Assembly (NCBI GenBank): GCA_028023455.1
Contig: JAQFVV010000012.1
Location: 5,246,499-5,310,498 of the forward strand
Direction: 5' to 3'
Length of the DNA stretch: 64,000 bases
DNA from: Epiperipatus broadwayi
Taxonomy: Eukaryota > Onychophora > Udeonychophora > Euonychophora > Peripatidae
Positions 35,900 to 47,245 of the stretch are shown here, piece by piece. The notes beneath the pieces were generated by a model that was given only the letters and a program-made list of their open reading frames with translations, was not told where the DNA came from and did not search any database. The position numbers and the translations under genes are program-made. Numbering within the stretch: position 1 is the stretch's first letter; every line of letters starts with the position of its first letter.

Positions 35900-35945
35900 T
35901 TTCTGGTTTCTGCTACTGGCTTCCTCAGTGGGGTGCTAAGATATT
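35900..35945 (-). ncRNA. Broken hammerhead motif, subfamily C (cleavage site deleted)
   Basis: On the minus strand CTGAGGA, AGCCAGTAGCA and GAAAC are present. The sequence then skips to AGAAAAGC, so stem III and the GUC site are missing. Confidence 0.55.
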
Positions 35946-36102
35946 CAAGCATTAGATTAAAATGCCAGGCCAAACCCAACACTTTATCTAATGGATAACT
36001 ATTAAGTAGAAAATCTGAAATTTTCTGACATTCATGTGTCTTCCAAACTGGCTATCTAATTTAAATACCCATATGGAACTGAACTAAGTTCAGATTCACC
36101 AT

Positions 36103-36163
36103 ATATCCCAGCATCTCACTGAGGAAGCCATTAGCAGAAACTGATGTGAGGTGGGGATATTCT
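36103..36163 (+). ncRNA. Degenerate hammerhead motif, subfamily C (cleavage site mutated)
   Basis: CTGAGGA at 36119-36125 and GAAA at 36137-36140 are present. The expected CTGGTC is CTGATG, so the U-H cleavage position is altered. Confidence 0.55.
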
Positions 36164-36461
36164 GAAAATCTCATTAAGAGCTATTTGCAAGCTCATTATA
36201 TAACATTTGTAATACAAGCTTGTTAAATTAGGTCATGTTATATATGACTTGATTTTTTTGTAATTATATTTTTTGCTATTAAGGCATTGGTGGTTTTATA
36301 TTGATAAAGCTATTACAACTTAGTTCAGTCCCATATGGCTATTTAAGTTAGATAGCTGGATTGAGAGACTATGAATGTCTGAAAACTTCAGATTTTCTTC
36401 TTAATAGTTATCCAGTAGATAAAGTGTTGGGCTTGGCCTGGTACTTTAATCTAATGCTTAA

Positions 36462-36524
36462 ATATCCTAGCACCTCACTGAGGAAGCCAGTAGCAGAAAC
36501 TGGTCTGAGATTGGGGATATTCTG
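36462..36524 (+). ncRNA. Hammerhead ribozyme motif, subfamily C (core intact)
   Basis: Core CTGAGGA at 36478-36484 (N7 is G, which is allowed). Stem II is short and weak (GC/GC closing GCCAGTAGC). GAAA is at 36496-36499, stem III is ACTGGT and C17 is at 36505 (GUC). Stem I has an inner helix CTCA/TGAG and a perfect outer helix ATATCC/GGATAT with an internal loop between. All invariant residues are present. The weak stem II makes activity uncertain. Confidence 0.7.
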
Positions 36525-36622
36525 AAAAGCTTGTTAAGAGCAATTTGCAAGCTCATTATATAACATTTGTAATACAAGCTTGTTAAATTATCTCATGTGA
36601 TTTCTCTGTAGTCTAAATAATA

Positions 36623-37819
36623 ATATTAAAAAAAACAGATGTTCTCTTCTTCTTTTAGTTTCACAAGGAATAAGAATACATATCTTTTTACAATTTTAAC
36701 ACTGAGATGAAAAGGTAAAAAAGAATATAAAATTATATATATATGTGTGTCTAGCACACAAATATATTGCAAACAAAACTTACAAATAATTACACATTCA
36801 TTTAGAGGTATTCTAAAACTGAAATATTCAATGTTTGATCAGAATATTACAATGTACACATATTACCATCTTATATACAATTTAAATTAGACATGTTTTT
36901 TTTAGTTGGTTGCTTTTTTTATGAGTGACCACTTTCATATATCTTTTCATAATATGATTATCTTTGACATACAGCTTGATTCACAGGTTCTGAAAGATGT
37001 AGTCATCTTTTGTAGCAAGTAACATTTAAGCAATAAAGCAAAGTATAGCTGGTTTAGTTAAACATATTCTTTGTTAAAATAGATAATAGTCTAAAAATTA
37101 ATCTCTATGCAAGATACAGGTAGGCCATTCTTCTTTTCTAGGCCCTACATAGCAGAAAGATCTTGATGGATGCATATTAACCAGCCTTTAGCCAGTCATA
37201 TTTTTATGCCTTATTATTGCATTGAGAATATACAGACAAATGCATTCCTCACTGTTAGGGAGCTTCCTATTAATCTAGCTATCAGGATTTACTATGATCA
37301 ATGGCCAACAAACATTGCTGATATTCTTTATTTGTCTAATTTTAAAATGTAAATTGGAGTCTGTAATTTGATGACCAGCTGCTGATATCTGCCCTACTAT
37401 GATATAAAGGGTGCTAACTTGTTAAATTTAATATTTCACATTGACTTATTTAGCTTTTTAGAACTTCATTTTCCCTGCTTACTAAAAATTTGCATATTTA
37501 GATGTTAATTTGCTTACCTGCTAAAAAAATTTTCAAAAAATATCATGATTTTTTTATTTTTTAAACCATAATTATTAATTTATTTCTAATTAATAAATCA
37601 TTTTCGAATTAGATCATCTCCATCTCTAAACAACTTATTAAATAATTAAAAAAATAAAATGGCCGTGGAGCTTGCCTCTCACATTGTTTACAAAAGTCAC
37701 CCATCTTGTAGTTCTACGCATTACAGTGAATATTGGGTTAATAGATCTATGAGGATTGACTAACATACATAACTATACAACAGAGCAAAAAAAATAATGA
37801 ATATAAATCGATTTTCTTC
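36623..37819. other. Non-coding stretch with one unexplained frame
   Basis: Mostly AT-rich. 37100-37400 is less AT-rich and has a 60-codon plus frame (37170-37352, starts MHINQPLASHIF) without recognisable domain or clear splice sites. Confidence 0.4.
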
Positions 37820-38006
37820 AATCACAAGCTCACTATGGGTCATACTTTCAATCTCACTAATGTGATAACAATTGGTGTAGAAAGAAACAATAGAAAATAT
37901 AACGAGGCTTGGGAAATTGCAAAGGATCCAATGCAATCAACCAAAGGATTTATGTATCCCATTGTCAAAGAAATTGAAGATTTAAATGCTGCATTTACAT
38001 ATTAAG
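37820..38006 (+). pseudogene. Penelope-like element C-terminal remnant, second family
   Basis: About 37828-38004 reads as one plus frame that ends at TAA (38004-38006). The peptide contains HKLTMGHTFNL, then an E-R-N-N-R-K-Y-N-E-A-W-E-I stretch. This resembles the end of the GIY-YIG endonuclease region of Penelope-like elements (an E-N-x-x-x-R-x-x-E-A-x-x-I pattern). It differs from the copies at 5.3 and 51.5 kb. No start or splice site is apparent. An isolated host exon is the alternative. Confidence 0.45.
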
Positions 38007-40473
38007 CCTCATTTACATAATAAATGATGTCCATATATAAGTATAATTTTCAAAAGCTAAATTATAACAGCACTATGATTCTGGTAGTGGTCTGCCAAAA
38101 ACATGCTTAGTGTATTATAAAAGTCTTGTATTTCAACTTTTATCTTTTTGTAATACTCATTTATAATGAATTTATAAGAATTATATCAATTAAAAGAAAA
38201 GAGAATTAAATATTTAGAATTGCTAAATAACATTTTGCAATATGTTTAATATTGATATAAATACGCAATTTTAGATATATTGTTACATTTACAATATTTT
38301 TTAACATTAAGACAATGACAAATAAATTTCCAAATTCAATCTAAGCATAATTTAATATTTCTGCCAATCAGTTATACACATTTAAAGACATATATCAAAC
38401 CATTAAATTTTCAACTGACTGGTCTTAATTTTTTACAAACTCAGGCTTTGTGACTTTGTAGGAACCAACCCTTCCTTCTCTATTCTGTCAACAATAATAA
38501 TAATGATAGAATTTACAGCTAAGTAGTTCTCACAAATACATAGGTTGAAGTAAAGAAGGGTTCCCCTCTTTTCTTCCAAAGCATAAGATTGTGGTTAAGA
38601 CCTGTAGAGGTCCCTACCTTTACATTTTCAAGCACACATTCTTGAGGTTTATTGCCTTAGTAAATACATATTATAGAAAATGTATACTTTACTATATAAT
38701 TGACAATTATATAAATAAAATATTTCAATTTAGAGCTTAAATAACTCTTATTGTCTCTGTTATCTTTATTCAGATCTAATTATTTGAAAAGGCTCTAATG
38801 AGATTTTTCTCATATTTGAATATTTTCTTTTTAAAATTAAATCTTTTTTCTGCATTATATATTGATAAATTTTACATTATTTATTATAAACACAAATTTT
38901 CAAATATAGTTATTCTAAAAGCTAACATTTGAACTTTGTAAAATAGGAAACTTGAATAATAAATGAGTTCATAACTATAACAATAGTGCTTTGCATATTG
39001 AAGGTAATTTTATTTATTTGAAAACTTAGTACAATTAAATTACAATTCCTAAATTCAAACAAAAAATTACAATTAGTTATTATTAAAGAAAGAAAATAAA
39101 TCTTAAAATTTAACATTGAATTTATTGTTGTTAAACTTTAAAAAAATTATTTACTGATTATTGGCAAAAAGCTATGTTATTCAGTAAAATCTGTTTCTGC
39201 TTTCCTGTAACATACTTTTCATCATATATCTTTTTAAAAATACATGTTTTCAAATAAAATATAATTGTAGTCATATACTATTTTAGCTTAATATAAGTAT
39301 CTTATAAAAATATTATATAAATAATCTTTAGAATGTAAGGAAATTACTGAAAAATACAATTTTTCTTTTCAAATGAATGTTTTGACTATTTGTCTTTTGA
39401 TTAAATAATACCCCAATTAGAAATTGTCATTTCTATTGAGATCAAAATAGGGCAGGTATTAATTCTTTCTTGTAATTTTTTAACAGTCTGTCTGATGCTG
39501 ACATCTTAAGATATTTCTTTCAAGTAATAATTTAAAATGATTTTTACTGTAAAATGAAGTTTTATATAATCTAAGGTTACAGATAGGCTCAAAATAATGA
39601 AGAAAAAATGTAAAAATTACAGTGCCATTATAAAGTCTAAAACATATCAAAATAAGTGATTTTGTAGCTACTAAATACTATGTTGAATCCCTTTTTATTT
39701 GCAGAGTAAAGTTATTCATTGCAGTATTTTTCCTTCAAGGACACACACTGCTATATGATAAAACTAAATATTTTACATTATGTTTTTCACATCTATAATG
39801 ATATTAAAATGTGTTTTTGTCATTACTCCAAATTATTTCTATTTATGTTTATTCAATTAAAATCTAGTGGAGTTGTCACTTCATTTAAGGTCATGACAAT
39901 GAACTTTATAAAACTGATAAAATTATGTAGGTGAATTTTCATCTGAATATTTTTATTCACTTCTCACTTTGATAATTACAAGATCATATTTATGTATATT
40001 AATAATGTTTAATATTTTGCAAGAACTTAAAGATGATTTAAATTATGCTACAATTTAATTTTTTTTAAGAAAATATAGTATAATTTATTGTATTAGATTT
40101 CAAATGAAAATCAGAGTCATAACATTTATTTTAAATTATTGAATCTAGTGCTAGGAATTACGTTTTTCTAAAGAATTACAGCATATTTTAAACAACTTTA
40201 CACTGAAATAAATATTAAAGATTATTGCTGTGTATGAGTTTATTTTTGGAAGTTATCAGATTGAGAAATGACAGTAGCTAATATTTAGTTGTGAAATTAT
40301 TTAGCTGGAAATTCAAATCTATTTGTAATTTTTTTATTATTTTATAATGTGATTAAACATTAAGTAGTATTTAATCACATTATCTAATATATTATGTAGT
40401 CTGTCTAAATTATGTTTTAGTATTGCTTCATTATTACATATAAACATAATTTAGTGATAAATAAAACAGTCTT
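38007..40473. other. AT-rich non-coding stretch
   Basis: No gene is supported. Open frames at 38922-39116 (minus) and 39719-39934 (plus) have no domain. A small hairpin near 40345-40385 (AATGTGATTAAAC against TTTAATCACATT) is noted. Confidence 0.5.
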
Positions 40474-40556
40474 GCATTGGTGGTCGAGAGGTCAGAGCGA
40501 CTGCTTTGCACTTGCAGGCAGTTGCCCGGGTTGCGGGTTCACGTCCCGGCCGATGC
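40474..40556 (+). mobile_element. tRNA-like SINE copy, best preserved
   Basis: An 83-nt tRNA-like fold. The acceptor stem GCATTGG/CCGATGC pairs at all seven positions (one G-U). The D-arm region carries the A box TGGTCGAGAGGTC. The anticodon stem is about CTGCT/TGCAG with a TTGCACT loop. The variable arm is long, and the T arm GCGGG/CCCGG has a TTCACGT loop (B box). The long variable arm recalls Leu/Ser tRNAs. The loop lacks a purine at position 37 and A58 is changed, and a TATGACAC tail shared with the 27.1 kb copy follows. A SINE is therefore more likely than a tRNA gene. Confidence 0.65.
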
Positions 40557-42014
40557 TATGACACTTATAAATATATATATTTTATTCTCTATTTTTGGTT
40601 TAATTAGTACTGAATCATATTTACAGAATAAGTAACTATATTTACATTTTATATTATAATGTCAGACTATACCCACATCATGTAAAAGAATGTCTAAACA
40701 ATCCATCAACCTCATAAGTAGACACACAGATTGTGTTTTTTATTAAACTGGTTAAAGGAGTAACATCTTGAGCTAATTTGAAATTATCCTAAATATCATC
40801 TAACTTGGACACTGATAATTTTCAAATATGAAATAAGATTTCTTGTATATGAAAACCCTTGCAAGATTATTTATTTGTTTCATTACTCTCTTAAATAAAG
40901 TGTCTATCATCTGACATTAAATTTATTACAACAAATCTAAAATATATAAGAAACAATATTTATATATATATATTATTTTTATCATTAATTTGTTAATAAA
41001 TGTCTTCTCTCATATATGCTGCAAACTATTGGCTTGCATTTATTTTAGTGCTACTAATGTAATTTTTAAGTTGTTTTCAGTTGTTATTTCTATTATTATA
41101 ATCTCAGAAACTTTTTTTTATTTTTATATTACTAAATTTTCAATATTTCAATGTCTTTATGTATATTGATCATCTTCAGTGTTTTAATATACATGAATAT
41201 TGAAATTATAAACATCCTATAAATTATGAAAATAAAATAGAATAAATTAAAACAATGACAATATTAAATTTTCATTATTGCATTTAGAAACACTATCACT
41301 TTTATCCATATTCCTTATACATATGCATTATTTTACCATTGTTATTAGTAATTTTATCATATTTAGTTCTTTTTGTAATTGTATCTAATTAAATATGAAA
41401 TATTAATAATCTTTTTGTACATTTGTTGAAGAAATATTTTCTCAGCATGAACTATTTAAAGGCAATCTTACTTATATTTTTTTATATAATAGAAAAATAA
41501 CTATTATTATATTTTTTTATCTTTAATCGAATATTAAATGAAGCTAATTAGATTATTTTGTTTACTTTATCATTGATTTGAAATGAATACCTTATTAAAA
41601 ATATCAATGCTGACCTTTAATTAACTTGCACATATTTGTAAATAATTTTTTTCTTCTCAGTTAAAAATAAGTCATGAATATTAATTAACCATAAAATTGA
41701 CAAGTCTCTCATCAGTGATCAAGAATGATTAACTGGATAATGTAAGGCCTTTTATTTTCTATTTTAAAATAGATATTCCATTACTGATCATTAATTGAAT
41801 GGTTAGTTTGGAAATAATTCTTAGTTTTCTGAAAAAAATTACAATCAAACTATCAATCCATACTAAGATTCTGAAAAATGTTTAGATAGTGTATCGATAA
41901 ATTTTAAAGATACAATCAAAATATTTGTAATCGAATGATGGAATTCAGTGAAAATGTTTTTATATACTTTAAACTTTTCACAACATTCAAGAAAAAATAC
42001 ATACTTTTTATTTA
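40557..42014. other. AT-rich non-coding stretch
   Basis: No gene or element is supported. Confidence 0.5.
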
Positions 42015-42225
42015 TTAAATGTATATATCTACCCTGACACCTCTCTGAGGAGTGCCAAAGCATGAAACCATGTTCAGGGGTTTGGGGAGGGGTTCCTGAC
42101 AGAGATATTTTTAAGTGCTGGCTCTGGCTAAGCATTTAATACAAAGCTTGTAGAGGAATTGGCAATCCTCATTGTTTTATAACTTACAAGCTTAAGAGAT
42201 AGGGTCATGTGATCTATGACCCTTA
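42015..42225 (+). mobile_element. Hammerhead-bearing element remnant (subfamily E)
   Basis: Starts in TA-rich sequence near 42022 and runs through a ribozyme (42031-42097), CAATCCTCATTGTTTTATAA and a 3' end GGGTCATGTGATCTATGAC. That 3' end is comparable to GATCATGTGATGCTTGC in subfamily B. No TSD is seen and the 5' part is missing. A 90-codon minus frame over this region is an artefact of the ribozyme sequence. Confidence 0.6.
42031..42097 (+). ncRNA. Hammerhead ribozyme motif, subfamily E (core intact)
   Basis: Core CTGAGGA at 42045-42051. Stem II is GTGC/GCAT (four pairs, one G-U) with loop CAAA. GAAA is at 42064-42067. Stem III is ACCATGTT, one change from the palindrome ACCATGGT, and C17 is at 42075. 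Stem I has an inner helix ACCTCT/AGGGGT, an internal loop and an outer CCC/GGG. All invariant core residues are kept. The change in stem III may weaken it. Confidence 0.7.
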
Positions 42226-42914
42226 TTTTAACTATTTATATATCTATTTTGTCTTTGTATCTTAATAAACATCTTAAAATAATGTAAATTAAATAATATA
42301 TAAATAAAATAAAAAGTAGAAAAATATTTTAAAATAGCTGAATGTTAAGAAAGTTTAAAGCAAATATTAATATGAATATGATTATCTTCATGAAAAAATG
42401 TTAATATTATATATTACTAATAATTTTGTATACAAAATGCCTGTTTTTATAAGCACTCACTATTTTGTTCATTTATGTTTTTGATTATCTTAGAGATATT
42501 CATGACATCATTTTTCTTCAGTTAATAATATTTCTTTTATAATAATGAATGAGAACCGATTTTTTCTATTGGGGTTTTTTTATGAATATTTTTAGTGATA
42601 TATTTTTTAATAATCTCACGATTTTTAACCAGGATTGTGAATCCACCACTAATAGGACTGATGAAATTGTTATGTCTGATATTATGTCTATTCATATTAA
42701 TATAGTATATAAAAATATGCATGCTGTTCATTGTTGATTTATTTGTTTTTTTATTAGCTGTGCAGCACCTAATTCTAAAGTTATGACTTATTACATATTT
42801 AGACTATATTTCTAATGGAACTTACTAACATCAACATTAATTCTTTTATTTAAAGTAAATATTACATATCCTTTTCTTTCTTTAACTTTCCAATTTATAT
42901 ACTAAATGCATAGA
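42226..42914. other. AT-rich non-coding stretch
   Basis: Overlapping short frames on both strands around 42537-42737 carry no recognisable domain. No element is seen. Confidence 0.45.
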
Positions 42915-43240
42915 TCGTATGAAATTAAAGAGAAAGCAGTTCACCTTTTTAACATATGCACTTTACTTATTTATAATAGCTCAACAATGCTGTGTTGAGT
43001 ACAGAGGAAACTCTCAAACTCAAACACAAGATAGAGACTTCATAAAGATAAGATGAGCCATTTTAATGTTAACCTAAATTCTGATTTATTTAGACCAATT
43101 TGAAGTGTCTCAGTTTGAGAGAGTGAAGATGCTTGGGTTTGAGAGTTTCCTCTGTACTCAACACAGCATCACTGAGCTATTATAAATCAATAAGGCACAT
43201 ATGTTAAAAAGGTGAAATTCTTTCTTTTTAATTTTTCTGC
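42915..43240. repeat. Foldback element, arms about 115 bp
   Basis: Left arm 42920-43030 and right arm 43125-43238 are inverted copies at roughly 85-90 percent by eye. The best-conserved core is GTTGAGTACAGAGGAAACTC at 43004 with its reverse complement at 43145. Spacer about 95 bases. No ribozyme or coding region. Confidence 0.7.
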
Positions 43241-44739
43241 ATTTATTGTTATTATTAATATACATAAATAATTAAAATGACAATAGGTTTTTATTCATTG
43301 TATGCAATGAAACACTTTATTATACCTCATTTTCCCAAAATAGTATTAATTCATATTAGATATCTTTTTTTTCTAAATTTGATGAAATTAATAACTATTA
43401 TTGACTTTGATACTTGTGATGCTACTGGTTTGAATTTTTATTGAACACTGTAATGTAAAAAACAAATATATATTTTTAATTTTTGTTTAATTTTGCAGAG
43501 GTGTCTTGATTTTGTGAAATCCATACCATTTTAAGTAATTAATGTAGATAGTTTAAAAATTAATTATATTTAGAGTAATTAAAATGTTCACTGTGATATA
43601 GTTAATAAAATCGTAAGAATATGAATATTATTTCCATATCTGTAAAATTATTCAATTTTTTGAAATCAAAGAGTCTACTAAATTGTATGAAATTATTTAG
43701 TATTCTTTCTGCTTTTTATAAACATTTATTTTAAATAAAATATTTATTGTTAATGAATATGTGTTCAGCATTAACATTTACTTTTTGTGTAATCACATTT
43801 TAGAAGTTTAGGCAATATATTCTGCTCAAGTCAGTTTTACTTGTAATTTTTAAAATATTATGATACTTTATTAAAGATTTTAACACTACCAAATGAGATT
43901 GTCTGTGTGTAAATGTAATTTTGAATAATTAAAGTTTCTATATTTATCTCTAGTTATTTCTGACTATGATCAAAATTTTAAATTATGTTCTGAGTGTATA
44001 TTCCATTTATAGCATGAATAGGAATTATCCTCTAATTTTTATTAGGAGTTTTATGTTATTTACAATTGTGATTTGTTTAAAAAATGTACTTATTCTATAA
44101 TATATTATTATACAAAGAATATTTAACTTTTTTCATATTTTTTTAATAAATAAACTTCAGTTGATCATTTGAACTCTTCAGTATGATGATAACATAATTT
44201 ATTTTGTTACTTATAAGTATTGTTTCTATTAAAATTCATCAAAATCTACTTTTGAATAGTTTAAAGAAAACCATATTTTGGTTATAATGAGCTTTTCTTG
44301 ATTTATGTAAATTGGTACAAATATTATTAACTTTATTCTAATTTTATTAAGATTTGATTGATAACATGCAACACTATCAACCAAAAGTAAATTTTAATTG
44401 TAGAAAATACTTATTATCTTGGTTCATTTTTTAAAGTTTACATAGAAATTTCCAATAGAAAAATGTGTATTTCATCAATAAAGAACTATAATAATTTATA
44501 ATAACTTTATTACCAATATAATTCACATTGGCTTTATTTCAAATGGCATTATATTTATGACTTTATAACAGACCAAATTCTAATAGACCATCATATACTA
44601 AAATACAGAAATTTGTGGACATCTATTTCTTTCATTCTAAGTGCAATTATTAGATTTAAAGACTTCAATTATTTTGTCATGCATCTTACTTTTGATCACT
44701 CATTGTTAATTCTGAATCCATTTATTTATACCACATTAT
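43241..44739. other. AT-rich non-coding stretch
   Basis: No gene or element is supported. Confidence 0.5.
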
Positions 44740-45116
44740 GTGGTCTACAACATCTGTATTTTACTTGTACAATGCATGTTGGGAGTAACAAGAAGAGATC
44801 GAAAATGCAATGTATGGGTAAGAGAACAAACAGGTGTTACTGACCTCATTGAAAAAATTAAAAGACTGAAGTGGAGTTGGGCTGGACATATTGCTAGAAG
44901 GGATGATAATAGATGGACAATTGAAATTTTGGATTTCAAGAAATTGTAAAAGATCCAGAAAGAGACCACATGTTAGATGGATGGATGAAATAAGAAAGTG
45001 TGCAGCAGAGGTGATGTGGAGAAGAGAAGCTAAAGATAGGAAAAGATGGATTGAACTTGGAGAGACCTTCATCCTGCAGTGGATTGATAATGGTTGATGA
45101 TGATGATGATGATGTG
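44740..45116 (+). pseudogene. RTE-type LINE, 3' end of the reverse transcriptase ORF (frameshifted)
   Basis: The first part (about 44740-44949) reads MLGVTRRDRK...REQTGVTDLI...RLKWSWAGHIARR. This is the C-terminal region that follows the fingers and palm in RTE-type endonuclease/reverse transcriptases. A frameshift near 44935-44945 moves the match to the frame with RKRPHVRWMDEI...WIELGETFILQW, the usual closing motif. After the stop comes TGATGATGATGATGATG, the short microsatellite tail typical of RTE elements. Truncated at the 5' side near 44740, as usual for LINE copies. Confidence 0.8.
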
Positions 45117-46121
45117 ACCAAATCTGTGAGTTTTAAGAAAGCCCTGATAAAAACACATTACAAATCAATTTTTAAAAAATACATATAAGGCAAATTTTTT
45201 AAATATTATTTTTATCAAAAATACTCTTTTCAAGTTTAATTCCTTAGGTAATCTAGATAATTATGTTTTCATCATATCATTAGTCTAAAATCTCATTCAT
45301 TCCTACCAATCTTTATTGTCATCTTTTTTTAAAAGCCACTTCTTGTGAAAACTAATGTGAAATATTTTACCAGAGAAGAATCACAATGGCAGCCTTTTAA
45401 TATTAATATTCTAAATGCTATTTTGAATTAGAATTAGTTGTTGTGTCACTAAAATTATTTTATAATTTAGGCTAATCTTATTTATTGGGTTGGGTGCAGT
45501 GGTATATGTAAATAGCTTATAACAATCTTAGTAAACTTCTTATATAAAACTAATAAAATGCAGATAAATCTGTCATATCTAATTTTTCATCTTTACAGTA
45601 TTACGATTTTGTATTTTTGCATCATATCTATATTTAGAATGTATTTCAGTTTTACAAATCTGCAATAATTTCTTATTTCCTGAGCGCTTTCTTTAATTTT
45701 CATACATTTCCTTGTTTGTCTTCATTTAAACTACATGGAATTTAAAGAGTTGTTATAATTGTTTAGACAAATATATTTTGACTTTCAAATAAGATTTAAA
45801 ACAAACAGTAAATTGCTAAGAATCAATCAAACTGAGAATTCTATTATGCATATATACTATGATAATATTATTTCAGGGTACTAGTTATAATTTAAAATAT
45901 TTTATCGTCTTTTAATAATCTACTGCAAACAGATTTATTTATATTTAACATAAGTAAATATTATTGCTATCGTATTCACAAGTGAATGTCTACCCAATAT
46001 ATCAAGTACACTTTTTTTAATTCTTTCCTATTGTTATTTTAGATTCTAGCTAATAAAGTAATGAAGATGATGATTACACGTAAAATATTTATAATTATGT
46101 AAGTACATATTTTGAATAAAA
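45117..46121. other. AT-rich non-coding stretch
   Basis: No gene or element is supported. Confidence 0.5.
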
Positions 46122-46126
46122 AGTAT

Positions 46127-46653
46127 TGACGTGTATGCGTCAAATAATTGAGACTTTAGACAGATTTGAGTAAGTGAAATTATTAGTTTAATTTCCAGCA
46201 AATTACAATATATACATTACTGTTACAAATGTTGGCAGAAGCACTCTTTTAAAGTTGGGTATCATAGGTCTGCCCGTTAGGGCCACTGTAGTCTAACTTT
46301 TTCTATTACTGCTCTCAGATTCTCCCTCTACATCCCACTTATATACCCGACTTCTGGAGTCCTACCAAACATTCCATAAATACCTCTCCTTATATAGTCT
46401 GATAGCTGAACCCTTTGCTAATCCTTATGGGTTTTGATTTATACCCATTTTTACCTTATAAGGTGAGGCATTATTATAAGTACATTTTACTTAACTTTAA
46501 ACCCATATATGGTTATTTTTACATGACAATTTAAATTTATAATTCCAATACTTTTTATACACATATTATTTATGAATCTTTAATTTTACACTTATTATTT
46601 ATTTACATAAAGAATTACAACAAATCTTAAATCACCTTGTCCAGGACACTACA
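46127..46653 (-). repeat. 3' LTR of the LTR retrotransposon
   Basis: 527 bp with TG...CA ends, read on the plus strand as TGACG...CTACA. Same length as the other LTR, with about 23 substitutions and no indel that I could see. Confidence 0.9.
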
Positions 46654-46823
46654 CTCCTCCTCCCACTCCAAAAGTATCGGTTATTCCACAAAGTCTCTTT
46701 TGATTTGTTCATGTTGTTTTCATCAGGGTGTCTTTCCTTCCAGCTTGGAACACTCTGGCAGCGAATGTGATTAAAATGTCTTTTGTACACCATCTCACCA
46801 ACGATGAACTTCTCATGCTCCAT
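46632..46823 (-). pseudogene. Integrase C-terminal remnant of the LTR element
   Basis: A minus frame with KFIVGEMVYKRHF, resembling the SH3-like tail that follows the integrase core in Gypsy-type pol (F-x-x-G-[DE]-x-V-x-x-R pattern). The last codons run into the 3' LTR. No integrase catalytic core (D,D-35-E) is present upstream. Confidence 0.6.
46654..46672 (-). other. Polypurine tract
   Basis: On the minus strand, AGTGGGAGGAGGAG directly precedes the 3' LTR. This is the expected place and composition for the plus-strand priming site. Confidence 0.75.
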
Positions 46824-46928
46824 CCATAATCTTATAGCTTCTTCTCTCTACCTTTTTTCCAATTCTTTTTGCTGGAGCCATTCTTGATGCCTTTGTCGAG
46901 CTGCTTCATGTAATTCTCTTTCATGTTG

Positions 46929-47245
46929 TCACTGCCATTCATGGATTCTTTCTTCCTTACTTTTATCAAAAGTTCTCATGTTCCTTTCCGCAAGTTTGCT
47001 TGTCGGATTTTTGGAAGCATTTTCACTTCTGTCACTCTTAACTTTCCCAATTGGTTTTCCTTTGTTTTTATCCAAATTGTGCGAACTCACATTATTTACT
47101 TCAGATGCTTCATCCATTTTGCTCCACTGTGCGTATGATACTTTCCGGATTTTGCATATTACAGGCATTGAGTGATCCCTTAACTGTAGTTGCACCGGTG
47201 TTGTTTGTTTTTGACCCAACCTTGTTCTAAATCGAAGTGGGAAAT
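46929..47245 (-). pseudogene. Start of reverse-transcriptase region, then deletion junction
   Basis: The minus frame 47219-46929 begins with a stretch containing VQLQLRDHSMPVICKIRKV and SYAQWSKMDE. This matches the segment just before the reverse-transcriptase fingers in Gypsy-type pol. Immediately after, at about 47115-47125, the sequence changes to a charged Ser/Lys/Asn-rich stretch not seen in reverse transcriptases. That marks the probable left edge of a large internal deletion. The YxDD-bearing palm is absent. Confidence 0.55.

Larger units (their letters stand above)
35854..36622. mobile_element. Subfamily-C hammerhead array: one inverted and two direct units
   Basis: A possible 10-bp TSD, CTAAATAATA, lies at 35854-35863 and 36613-36622. 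The left unit (about 35864-36100) is in minus orientation. Plus units follow at about 36070-36240 and 36285-36600. They share GAGGAAGCCAGTAGCAGAAAC, GGGGATATTCTGAAAA and the 3' end GCAAGCTCATTATATAACAT followed by TTGTTAAATTA. The centre has a CTGAACTAAGTTCAG palindrome. An inverted unit followed by head-to-tail units matches a Penelope-type insertion with partial pseudo-LTRs. Confidence 0.7.

Noticed and set aside
36280-36300. GGCATTGGTGGTTTT resembling the SINE head
   Set aside because: Only about 11 bases match and no A-box continuation or B box follows.
40474-40556. Functional tRNA gene
   Set aside because: The acceptor and T stems are good, but the anticodon loop lacks a purine at position 37 and the T-loop lacks A58. 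A family tail is shared with 27.1 kb. A SINE is more likely.
41863-42135. 90-codon minus-strand frame over 42.0 kb
   Set aside because: It is the antisense reading of the subfamily-E hammerhead element.
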